In this document: positions 12,901 to 18,939 of the stretch, one piece after another | Layout of the letters: the number at the start of each line of letters is the position of its first letter | Numbering within the stretch: the stretch's first letter is position 1 | Source of the DNA: Muricoccus roseus | Lineage (GTDB): Bacteria; Pseudomonadota; Alphaproteobacteria; Acetobacterales; Acetobacteraceae | Reading direction: 5' to 3' | DNA length: 64,000 nt | Assembly (NCBI RefSeq): GCF_900141905.1 | Contig: NZ_FQZF01000008.1 | Span: 1 to 64,000 of the forward strand | Translations under genes and position numbers: made by a program | The notes under the pieces: model-generated | Seen by the model: the letters and a program-made list of their open reading frames with translations, nothing else | Databases searched by the model: none | What the model was told of the DNA's origin: nothing

Positions 12901-14412
12901 GACTATGCGGAGGACCGCCGCATCGCCGTCCGCCCCTTCCGCCGCAACATCACCTATTTCGGCGTGGACGTGGATCAGCTTCCCAAGGCCCGCCCGGCCG
13001 AGGCCGCGCGACTGCTGGAATCCATCCGCGGCCGCCTTGCCTCCGGCGACCTGCGCCCCCTGCCCTATGCCCGCCGCGCCGCGGAGGATGCCGAAGGCGC
13101 CTTCCGCCTGCTCCAGGCCAGCGGCCATATCGGCAAGATCGTGGTGCTGCCGCCGCGCGGCGATGCCACGCCGCAGCCCGCCTGGTCGCCGCGCGGCCCG
13201 GCCACGGGCACCATCCTCGTCACGGGCGGCGCGGCCGGCTTCGGCCTGGAATGCGCCAAGTGGCTCGCCGCCAGCGGCGCCACCCGCCTCGCCCTGCTCT
13301 CCCGCCGCGGCCCCGCCACGCCGGGTGTGGGGGAGGCGATCACCGCCCTCGCCGCCCTCGGCGCCCGGGCCAGCGTGCATGCGGTGGATGCCGCCAATGC
13401 CGCCGCCCTGGGCGAGGTGCTGGCCGCCCTGCGCGAGGAAGGCCCGATCACCGGCGTGGTGCATGCGGCGGCGGTGTTCGACGACGGCGCCGTCACCGGC
13501 ATGGACGCGGCCCGCTTCGCCCGGCTCCTCGCGCCGAAGCTGGAAGCGGCGGAGAACCTGGACCGGCTCACCGCCGGCGATCCGCTCGATCTCTTCCTGC
13601 TCTTCTCCTCGGCCACCACCTCGCTCGGGAATCCCGGCCAGGCGAACTACGTCGCCGCCAATGCGGCGCTGGAGGCCCTGGCCCGGCGCCGCCGCGCGCG
13701 GGGCCGACCGGCCCTGGCCATCGGCTGGGGCCCGATCGCCGATGCCGGCATCCTGGCGCGGGAGGCGGAGACCGCCCGCACCCTCGCCCGCCGCCTCGGC
13801 GTGGAGCCGATGACGGCGCGGGAATCCCTGGAGGCGCTGCCGGAGCTGATCGCCTCCGGCCTGCCCGTCATCTCCCTCGCCCGCGTGGCCTGGAAGCGGG
13901 CCGGCGCCGCGCTACCCGTGCTGCGGGAGCCCGCCTTCGCCACCCTGCGCGGCCGGGCCGAGGAGACGGCCGCCGACATCGCCGACATGCGCGCCCATCT
14001 CGTCGCCCTGCCGCCGGCAGAGGCCCAGGCCCTGCTGGCCCGGATCGGGGCGGAGGAGCTGGGCCGCATCCTGCGCCTCCCGCCCGAGAGCATCGCCCCC
14101 GATGCGCCGGTCGCGCGCCTCGGCCTGGACAGCCTGGGCGGGCTGGAGCTACGCGGCGCCCTGGAGGCGCGGCTGGGCATGACCGTTCCGCTCTCGGCCG
14201 TGACCGAGGACCTCACCGTCGCGGGCCTCGCCGCCCGCATGGTGGAAGGCCTGTCCGGCGGGGCGCGCGAAGCCCAGCTCGACACGCTGATCGACAGCTT
14301 CGAACCGGGCTTGCCGGCCCTTCCCACGCCGGAGCCCACCCCGGCCGATGCCGCCACCCTGCCGGAAACGGCTGGGGCGCCGCCGGCCGGCCCCATGGAG
14401 ACGCCAGCTTGA
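6952..14412 (+). CDS. Type I polyketide synthase, RkpA/WcbR-like, KS-AT-DH-(MT)-ER-KR-ACP
   Basis: A 2486-residue single-module, highly reducing synthase. KS at 25-450 has Cys197 (DTACSSS), His332 (EAHGTGT) and His374 (NIGHLE). AT at 555-850 has GHSVGE with Ser647 and YAFH at 747-750, leaning to malonyl-CoA. DH at 915-1210 has His951 and the Asp1118/Gln1122 pair. Residues 1365-1560 look like a degenerate methyltransferase (DLGGSAVTRH in place of a glycine-rich loop). ER at 1755-2065 has NFRDLM and HGGAGAVGLAALQ. KR at 2085-2265 has TGGAAGFG and Tyr2233. ACP carries Ser2394 (GLDSL). With no thioesterase, the saturated chain must be released by a partner, evidently the next gene. The size and domain set match RkpA of Sinorhizobium K-antigen loci. 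The GTG start at 6952 has no clear ribosome site; a GTG at 6964 is an alternative. Confidence 0.93.
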   Translation: MESPVKRSAPARRPGARKDARPPQAAEPIAVVGAACRFPGAPDLDAFWSLLAEGRDAVSTLPADRFNQDWFLHPRRGEPGRSYTFAAGHLGDVTGFDAPHFGLSPREVAEADPQQRLLLEVAWEALEDAGWPAASVAGREIGVFVGGSSTDYAELRLSDPAGADRYFMTGNTLSILGNRITNVFDLRGGAQTVDTACSSSLVALSLAVDALRAGRVEAAMVGGVQLLLSPYAFAGFSRASMLSPTGRCHVFSAKADGYVRGEGAGMVVLKPLSAALAAGDSIRGVILSAGVNAVGRSIGLSLPDPQAQAALIRRVLAESGLPASRISYFEAHGTGTQAGDPVEAQAIGHSLALAEGTGRTGPLPVGSVKSNIGHLETASGMAGLIKALLMLEKRVIPPNLHFDDPNPRIDFEALNIRVPTTIEPLPGRAPVIGVNSFGFGGTNASVLLAAAPATRRAPAEEPPAALPPLVLSTRSAEALPRAAEAWSATLRAAPERAPALLRGLARHRELGPHRLVMRGETAEHLAEALDSFAAGEPAGVQGNATPAAGREATGPAFAFSGNGSQFPGMAREAMAHSRSFRAAVEAADAELTPRLGWSIAAALADGLTAEALSATEVAQPALFAVQHGLVAALAGEGIAPALVLGHSVGEVAAALAAGILDLPGAAQLIIARSTAQARTRGKGRMAALNATEAEAAPLLAECGPGLEIAARNAPRALTIAGPAESIARLAVAAKRERLTIIPLDLDYAFHSAAMDEVEHTLRDSLRGLRPAAPRIPFLSTVSGTALDGPADADYWWRNLRAPVRFADAAAEAGRRGARPVIEIGPNPILQSYLREALRAAKAEAPILASLSKRDQPGDPIPLIADRATAMGADPRRAPAFAGPAARRGLPPTPFVRSRHWFPATPEAMHLHDPALDHPLLGFRRAADPSDEGFAEWTRNLDAALMPWLADHRLGDEAVLPAAGMVEMALAAAARRFPEAEALELSTFQILRPLPIPSAERDSGSQQVRFRLADDGTFRLESRRRMGGEGWSLHARGLIRPATLEALPALPPQPEDARRVAEPALHAVAARCGLDYGPAFRPVRHVDIASSGREAEVSLALPPEAPEDAGFLLHPVRLDGAMQGLIGLLADRSSVAGQRPGNALGDTPGEALVPVRFERLVLRRDASPAERATLALTHAGERAAEARMILADANGRTVAVAEGVWFQRARLGRSEAIEAVAFRLEDQPAIDPALPGPEQTRTLDLALLAAGARDESLDLSEPTLLLEGYVAAAALRAFAARAAAHPDQPLLPTTPYAASMLRALEEDGLAVKESQGWRLLPEGDLPAPEDIWRSVLIERPALAQDLALLALAAERLPEALAGHLPPETARLRVSEESAAYDRLAQVLADTTTAIAAAWPADRPLRVLDLGGSAVTRHLSSGLARSGRRVLHMLAGMARPAPSAQIGVEVVTLDWDPAGGAAPPVTADLVVGVNASIRARAGTALLPNLAAVLAEGGMLLLAEALPGRLVDFMRGQDPESWANPAPPSATAWREALQEGGWSGGRTEALRASPWPALLIAAQRGAPAPVVPEAEPGKRMVVLADGGAAPLGEALIAALGRAGASVELHRLEDASALPARGLRGAAVVAVANPPGAALATTLAGIAQLATAASGACSGFTLIAQGGPETPAAEAIRALGRVLANEMPDLSPRRILIDAALAPAAAARRLLPELLAPGAEPDLVLGLSARRVPRVAQGHPPRPAAAARLAVRQPGALASLGWEPMDALPQPGPGEVRIRVEAAGLNFRDLMWAQGLLPEETLKDGFAGAGLGMECAGIVEAAGPGVAFHPGTRVFGFAPKALASRALTRAQALAPIPEGLTFTAAATIPVAFLTAVYALETCARIAPGERVLVHGGAGAVGLAALQVAHAAGAEVAMTAGTAAKRAFLRAAGADLVLDSRAAGFDDALRQHWPEGVDVVLNSLAGEAMERSIGLLKPYGRFVELGKRDYAEDRRIAVRPFRRNITYFGVDVDQLPKARPAEAARLLESIRGRLASGDLRPLPYARRAAEDAEGAFRLLQASGHIGKIVVLPPRGDATPQPAWSPRGPATGTILVTGGAAGFGLECAKWLAASGATRLALLSRRGPATPGVGEAITALAALGARASVHAVDAANAAALGEVLAALREEGPITGVVHAAAVFDDGAVTGMDAARFARLLAPKLEAAENLDRLTAGDPLDLFLLFSSATTSLGNPGQANYVAANAALEALARRRRARGRPALAIGWGPIADAGILAREAETARTLARRLGVEPMTARESLEALPELIASGLPVISLARVAWKRAGAALPVLREPAFATLRGRAEETAADIADMRAHLVALPPAEAQALLARIGAEELGRILRLPPESIAPDAPVARLGLDSLGGLELRGALEARLGMTVPLSAVTEDLTVAGLAARMVEGLSGGAREAQLDTLIDSFEPGLPALPTPEPTPADAATLPETAGAPPAGPMETPA

Positions 14413-15728
14413 ACCAGGGCCTCGGTCTTACCGCGACCGCCCGCCTCGCCCTTCTCCAACGCCTCTCCAAGCGCCGTGCGCGGCAGGAGGAGAGCGGGGG
14501 CGCCGAGGGCAGCCGTTCCTTCTCCGACCTTCCGGCGGTGCGCGACTTCGAGCTGATGAAGACGGCGATGGAGGCGCTCGACCTCCCGAACCCGTTCTTC
14601 CGCCCGCACCAGGGCGTGGCCGCGGCCACGACGGTGATCGGGAACGAGGAGTTCCTGAACTTCTCCTCCTACAACTACCTCGGCCTGAACGGCGACCCGC
14701 GCGTGAAGGCGGCCGCGCATGCCGCCATCGACCGTCACGGTATCTCCGCCTCCGCCTCCCGCGTCGTCTCGGGCGAACGGCCGCTGCACGCCGAGCTGGA
14801 AGGCGTGATCGCCGCGCATTACGGCACCGAATCCGCGCTCTGCTTCGTCTCCGGCCACGCCACCAACGTGACCGTCATCGGCCATCTGATGGGCCCGCGC
14901 GACGTGATCGTGCACGACGCGATGATCCACAATTCCTGCGTGGAGGGTGCGCGCCTCTCCGGCGCCCGCCGCCTTCCCTTCGCGCATAACGACCCGCAGG
15001 CCGCCGAGCGCGAGCTGGCCGCCGCCCGCCGCGGCGCCGGCCGCGCGCTCCTCGTCATCGAGGGCCACTACTCCATGGATGGCGACGTCCCCGACCTCGC
15101 CCGCTTCGTCGAGATCGCCCGCCGCCACGACGCCTGGCTGATGGTGGACGAGGCCCATTCCATGGGCGTGCTCGGCGGCACCGGCCATGGCATCGCCGAG
15201 CTCCAGGGCGTGGACCCCACGGGCGTGGACATCTGGATGGGCACGCTCTCGAAGACGCTGTCCTCCTGCGGCGGCTATATCGCGGCGAAGCGCCAGCTGA
15301 TCGACTGGCTGCGCCACACCGCGCCGGGCTTCGTCTATTCCGTGGGCCTCGCCCCGGTGCTCGCCGCCTCCGCCCTCGAATCCCTCCGCATCCTCCATGA
15401 GGAGCCCTGGCGCGTGGCGAAGCTCAACGCCAACGCCACCCGCTTCCGCGACGGGCTGCGGGCGCGCGGGCTGGATGCCGGCGCCTCCGCCGGCCATGCC
15501 ATCGTGCCGTTGATGACCGGCTCCTCCGTGCGCGCGGGGCGGCTTTCGGCCGAGCTGTTCAACCGCGGCGTGAACGTGCAGCCGATCACCTTTCCCGCCG
15601 TGCCCGAGCGCGCGGCGCGGCTGCGCTTCTTCCTCTCCGCCGACCATGACGAGGCGCAGATCGACCGCGCCCTCGACATCATCGCCGAGACGGCGGCCGG
15701 CACGGCTTCGGCGGAGCTGGCGAACTGA
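14409..15728 (+). CDS. Alpha-oxoamine synthase (serine palmitoyltransferase/AONS-like), RkpG/WcbT-type
   Basis: A 439-residue PLP enzyme of the alpha-oxoamine synthase family, which condenses an acyl thioester with an amino acid, losing CO2, to give an amino ketone. It has NFSSYNYLGL near residue 80, SGHATNV, the PLP-contacting DEAHSMGVLG and the Schiff-base Lys282 (GTLSKTLSSCGGY). The start is a TTG at 14409 whose last bases form the TGA of the PKS (TTGA), with GGAG upstream, so the two are translationally coupled. This implies that it off-loads the ACP-bound polyketide as a long-chain amino ketone, as Fum8 does in fumonisin synthesis. The amino acid (Ala, Ser or Gly) cannot be read from the sequence. 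The first 65 residues are an extension not needed for the fold. Confidence 0.9.
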   Translation: MNQGLGLTATARLALLQRLSKRRARQEESGGAEGSRSFSDLPAVRDFELMKTAMEALDLPNPFFRPHQGVAAATTVIGNEEFLNFSSYNYLGLNGDPRVKAAAHAAIDRHGISASASRVVSGERPLHAELEGVIAAHYGTESALCFVSGHATNVTVIGHLMGPRDVIVHDAMIHNSCVEGARLSGARRLPFAHNDPQAAERELAAARRGAGRALLVIEGHYSMDGDVPDLARFVEIARRHDAWLMVDEAHSMGVLGGTGHGIAELQGVDPTGVDIWMGTLSKTLSSCGGYIAAKRQLIDWLRHTAPGFVYSVGLAPVLAASALESLRILHEEPWRVAKLNANATRFRDGLRARGLDAGASAGHAIVPLMTGSSVRAGRLSAELFNRGVNVQPITFPAVPERAARLRFFLSADHDEAQIDRALDIIAETAAGTASAELAN

Positions 15729-16552
15729 TGACGGAAAGGGCGCGGCCTCCCCCGCGCCTCGCCCTTCTCACCCTGCCCAGCGCGGCGAGCGCGGAGGCGG
15801 TGGCGGAGTTCGCGGCGCTCCACCGGGACAGCCTCGTCCTGGTCGGCCTCTCCAACCCCTATCGCCGGAACACGGGCGGGGCGCTGGGACAGGCCTGGCG
15901 GCACCTGCGCCGCTCCGGCCCGCGCATGCTCGGCTATCTCGCGGTCAACATGTCCCTGCCGCGAATCGCCTCGGCCCTCTCACGGCGCCCCGGACCGCTC
16001 CAGGCGCTCTGCCGCGACGGTCACATTCGCGCGATGCCGGTGGAGGATGTGAACGGCCCCGCCTTCAAAGCGGCCCTGCGCGAAAGCGGCGCGGAGCTGG
16101 TCGTCACCTTCCATTTCGACCAGATCCTGACCGCCGCCACCCTCGCCATACCGCCCCTCGGCGGCATCAACATCCACCCCTCCCTGCTGCCCCGGCATCG
16201 CGGCCCCATCCCGGGATTCTGGGCCGGGCTGGAGGCCGAACCCGCCTATGGCGCGACGGTCCATCGCCTCGTCCCGCGCATCGATGCCGGCGCCATCCTC
16301 GTCCAGCGGGCCGTGGACCTGCCGCGCGGCACCTCGGCCTCGGCCGCGGCCAGGCTGCTGCACCGGGCGGCCGTCCCCCTCGCCACCGAGGCGCTGCGGC
16401 GCATCGCAACGGGCGAGGCGGAGGAACGGCAGGCCGAACCCCTGCCCTACTGCCCCTTCCCCGGCCGCGCCACCCTGCGGGAGGGACGCCGGCGCGGCAT
16501 CCGCCTGGTGGGGCCTGGAGACATCCGCGCCGCCCTGCGTGCCCGTCTCTAG
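15728..16552 (+). CDS. Formyltransferase-family protein in the capsule lipid operon
   Basis: A 274-residue protein with the methionyl-tRNA/GART formyltransferase N-terminal fold. The catalytic triad is intact: Asn148 and His150 in GGINIHPSLLPRHRGPIPG, and Asp186 in RIDAGAILVQ. Such enzymes move a formyl group from 10-formyl-tetrahydrofolate to an amine, on Met-tRNA, amino sugars or amino lipids. The residues before 90 diverge from the usual folate-domain start. The ATG overlaps the oxoamine synthase stop (TGATG), so it is co-translated with the amine-forming enzyme. I infer that it formylates either the new amino lipid or an amino sugar of the capsule. It is not the housekeeping fmt, which would sit beside def. 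Confidence 0.82.
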   Translation: MTERARPPPRLALLTLPSAASAEAVAEFAALHRDSLVLVGLSNPYRRNTGGALGQAWRHLRRSGPRMLGYLAVNMSLPRIASALSRRPGPLQALCRDGHIRAMPVEDVNGPAFKAALRESGAELVVTFHFDQILTAATLAIPPLGGINIHPSLLPRHRGPIPGFWAGLEAEPAYGATVHRLVPRIDAGAILVQRAVDLPRGTSASAAARLLHRAAVPLATEALRRIATGEAEERQAEPLPYCPFPGRATLREGRRRGIRLVGPGDIRAALRARL

Positions 16553-16622
16553 CCCCGCGGACCGGGTTCCGCCGCCCTCCGGCGGGATTGTCCTCCCCCC
16601 GCGCGGCGCATATGGAACAGGG

Positions 16623-17888
16623 GTGTCACAGGAACCCGAAAACGCCCCGCGCCAGAGGCGATTCCTGTTCCTCCAGGGCCCGATCACCCCCTTCTTCGAC
16701 GAGCTGGGCGCCCGCCTGCGGGAGCTCGGCCACGACGTGCACCGCATCAATCTCTGCCTGGGCGACAAGCTCTTCTGGCGCGGCCCGGGCGCGGTGGACT
16801 TCAAGGCGCGCAAGGAGAAATGGCCCGGCTTCATCGCCGCCTTCCTTGATACCCACCGCATCACGGACATCGTCCTGCTAGGCGAGCAGCGCTTCTACCA
16901 CCGGGAGGCGATCGCCGCCGCCAAGGCGCGCGGCATCTCCGTGGTCGCGACCGATTTCGGCTATCTCCGCCCAGACTGGATCGTCTTCGAATTCGACGGG
17001 CTGGGCCATGACAGCCAGTTCCCGCGCGACCCCGCCGCCATCATGGCGCTGGCCGAGACCCTTCCCCCGCCCGACCTCTCCACTCGCTACCGGGACAGCT
17101 TCCTCAACCAGGCGGTACTGGACATCACCTATCACGTGGCCTCGCTGATCCCGGGCTTCTTCCGGCACTACGAGAGCCACCAGATCTACCACCCGTTCCA
17201 GGTCTATGCCGGCACCCTCTTCCGCATCATCACCCGCCGGCGTGCCAACCGGCGCGCGGATGCGATCATCGCGCGGCTGAAGCGGTCCGGCGGCCCCCTC
17301 TTCCTCATGGCCATGCAGATGGAGACGGACTTCTCCGTCCGCGCCTACTCCCATTATCCCGACCTCGACACGGCCATCGACGAGGTGACCCGTTCCTTCG
17401 CCCGCCACGCGCCGCCCGATGCGCAACTGCTGTTCAAGGTCCATCCGCTCGATCCCGCGGTGAAGAATTGGTACCGCCGCGTCACCGCCATCGCGCAACG
17501 CGCGGGCGTGCCGGACCGCGTGCACTATCTCGGCGGCGGCAATCTCGGCGACATCACCGAGAGCGTGCAGGGCGTCATCACCATCAACAGCACCGTCGGC
17601 CTGCGCGCCATCGTGGACCGCCTGCCGACCCACGCGATGGGCGAGGCCCTCTACAAGATCCCCGGCCTGACCCATGACGGCCCGCTCGACCGGTTCTGGA
17701 CCGAGGGCCGCCCGCCCGAACCGGAACTGCGCGAGGCCTTCCTGCGCGGCATTGCCCACTGCCTGCAGATCCGCGGCGTCTACTACGCGCGGCCCGGCCT
17801 GGATGCGGCGGTGGACGCCGCGGCACACCGCCTGCACCACGGACTCATCAACCAACCCGTGATCGAACCGCCGCCGCCACTGCTCTGA
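16623..17888 (+). CDS. kpsS: Capsule polysaccharide Kdo-linker transferase KpsS/RkpJ
   Basis: A 421-residue KpsS-family protein. KpsS adds the first beta-Kdo to lyso-phosphatidylglycerol at the inner membrane and hands on to KpsC, building the poly-Kdo linker of ABC-exported capsules. Family landmarks are FLFLQGPITPFFDELGARLRE at the N-terminus (residues 14-34), TDFGYLRPDW near 115, FKVHPLD near 278, and HYLGGGNLGDI with INSTVGLRA near 300-330. It starts at a GTG with only a weak ribosome site (GGAACAGGG). It ends the PKS operon 70 bases after the formyltransferase, so initiation of the lipid-linked glycan and the polyketide lipid are made together. No kpsF or kpsU for CMP-Kdo supply is in the window. 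Confidence 0.92.
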   Translation: MSQEPENAPRQRRFLFLQGPITPFFDELGARLRELGHDVHRINLCLGDKLFWRGPGAVDFKARKEKWPGFIAAFLDTHRITDIVLLGEQRFYHREAIAAAKARGISVVATDFGYLRPDWIVFEFDGLGHDSQFPRDPAAIMALAETLPPPDLSTRYRDSFLNQAVLDITYHVASLIPGFFRHYESHQIYHPFQVYAGTLFRIITRRRANRRADAIIARLKRSGGPLFLMAMQMETDFSVRAYSHYPDLDTAIDEVTRSFARHAPPDAQLLFKVHPLDPAVKNWYRRVTAIAQRAGVPDRVHYLGGGNLGDITESVQGVITINSTVGLRAIVDRLPTHAMGEALYKIPGLTHDGPLDRFWTEGRPPEPELREAFLRGIAHCLQIRGVYYARPGLDAAVDAAAHRLHHGLINQPVIEPPPPLL

Positions 17889-17905
17889 AGGCGCTGGTTT
17901 AAGGG

Positions 17906-18153
17906 GAGGGCTCCGCCCTCCACCCGCCAAGGGCCTGAGGCCCTTGGAACCCCATTGGAGGGCCGTGGATACCGTTGATCAGCGGGATCTCTGGTTGCTG
18001 CGCGCTCTTCCTGCCTTTGCAGTCGCCTCGGGTCCATGACCCCAGGCGCACCATCAGCAGAGTGATTCCAAACTTGAAGAAAAAGATGATGGCGAGGGGT
18101 CCGGGGAGAGGAAGAATTCCTTCTTCCTCTCCCCGGGACAGACCGTCACCCCA
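17906..18153 (+). repeat. Convergent-gap hairpin repeat, copy A
   Basis: First of five related elements. In order: GAGGGCTCCGCCCTC hairpin (17906-17920), a 9-bp stem with TGA loop (17927-17947), a third imperfect stem centred on CGGGTCCATGACCC near 18030, the conserved line GATTCCAAACTTGAAGAAAA, and a perfect 16-bp stem with TTCC loop (18101-18136) ending CCCCGGGACA. It fills the gap between kpsS and the facing SDR, starting 18 bases after one stop and ending 13 before the other. It lacks the GTCGAAGGCA hairpin seen in copies C to E. No coding potential is evident. Confidence 0.88.
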
Positions 18154-18165
18154 GAACACGCCCCC

Positions 18166-18939
18166 TCAATGCTCCGCATCGATCCGGAAGCGCAGAAGCC
18201 GCACCGCCCGGTCGGCCAGCGGCGCCGGGAGGAAGGAAAGGGCCCGCAGTCCGGCCACCAGCGGCAGGGGGAAGGAGCAGCTGGCCCGCCCCGCGCGCAG
18301 GGCGCGTTCGATCCGCGCCGCTGCCTGGTCCGTCGTCAGCGAAAAGGGCCGCGACCCTCGCCACGCCTGGCCCATCGCGCTTTCGAAGAAGCCCGGGGCG
18401 ATCAGCGTCACGCCGACGCCGGTGCCCAGCAGATCCGCCCGGATGGCCTGGCCCCAGGCCCAGAGGCCGGATTTGGAGGCGCAGTAGCCCGGGCTGTCCG
18501 GCAGGCCACGGAAGGCTGCGACGGAGGCCACCAGCCCAATCCGCCCGGCCCGGCGCGCACGGAGGGCGGGCAGGAGTGGCCCGACGAGGTTCACGGCGCC
18601 CAGGAGGTTCACCGAGACCTGGGCCGTGACCTCCCCCACCCCTTCGCGCTGCCCGTCCGAACGGCGCCCGGCGGCGATGCCGGCATTGGCGATGACGAGG
18701 GCGGTCGGCAGCTCGGCATCCCAGGCCAGGACGGTGCGCTCCACCGCCGCCGCATCGCGGATGTCGAGCGCCGCGAGACGCACCCGCGCCCCACGCGCCT
18801 CGCAGGCCGCCGCGGTCTCCCGCAGCCCGTCCTCGCTGCGCGCGGTCAGGCCCAGCGTCACGCCCGGCGCGGCGAAGCGGCGGGCCAGCGCCGCCCCGAG
18901 CCCGCGCGAGGCGCCGGAGATGATGACCCCGCCCTTCAC
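18166..18939 (-). CDS. SDR oxidoreductase, RkpH / 3-ketosphinganine reductase-like
   Basis: A 257-residue SDR with SGASRGLG at residues 8-15, NAG at 85-87, and catalytic Ser139, Tyr152 and Lys156. The stretch after 190 (FFESAMGQAWRG, then SLTTDQAAARIERALRAGRA) and the hydrophobic C-terminus resemble 3-ketodihydrosphingosine reductases and the RkpH protein of rhizobial K-antigen loci. It overlaps kpsC by four bases on the minus strand, so the two are co-expressed. I infer that it reduces the ketone of the amino lipid made by the PKS and oxoamine synthase, as Fum13 does in fumonisin synthesis. Other SDR substrates remain possible. Confidence 0.85.
   Translation of the reverse strand: MKGGVIISGASRGLGAALARRFAAPGVTLGLTARSEDGLRETAAACEARGARVRLAALDIRDAAAVERTVLAWDAELPTALVIANAGIAAGRRSDGQREGVGEVTAQVSVNLLGAVNLVGPLLPALRARRAGRIGLVASVAAFRGLPDSPGYCASKSGLWAWGQAIRADLLGTGVGVTLIAPGFFESAMGQAWRGSRPFSLTTDQAAARIERALRAGRASCSFPLPLVAGLRALSFLPAPLADRAVRLLRFRIDAEH

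Noticed and set aside
6958-13464. A 2168-codon minus-strand frame opposite the PKS
   Set aside because: It is the antisense of GC3-rich coding DNA, with repetitive Gly/Ala/Arg/Gln composition and no domains. The same applies to the long antisense frames near 2000-3300, 27500-29800, 29800-33100 and 61070-63500.
6952-14412. PUFA-synthase (PfaA) or mycocerosic-type fatty acid synthase
   Set aside because: There are no tandem ACPs and no pfaBCD partners; the partners are an oxoamine synthase and capsule genes.
6952-15728. A true fumonisin or secondary-metabolite cluster
   Set aside because: No tailoring oxygenases, esterifying NRPS modules or export pump are present, and kps genes are interleaved. 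Only the release chemistry is comparable.
14409-15728. Biotin synthesis gene bioF
   Set aside because: No other bio genes are nearby. The N-terminal extension and coupling to the PKS point to the RkpG/WcbT branch.
17906-18153. Hairpin repeat read as an insertion sequence or CRISPR
   Set aside because: There is no open frame, no target duplications and no regular spacer pattern; the copies are far apart and single.
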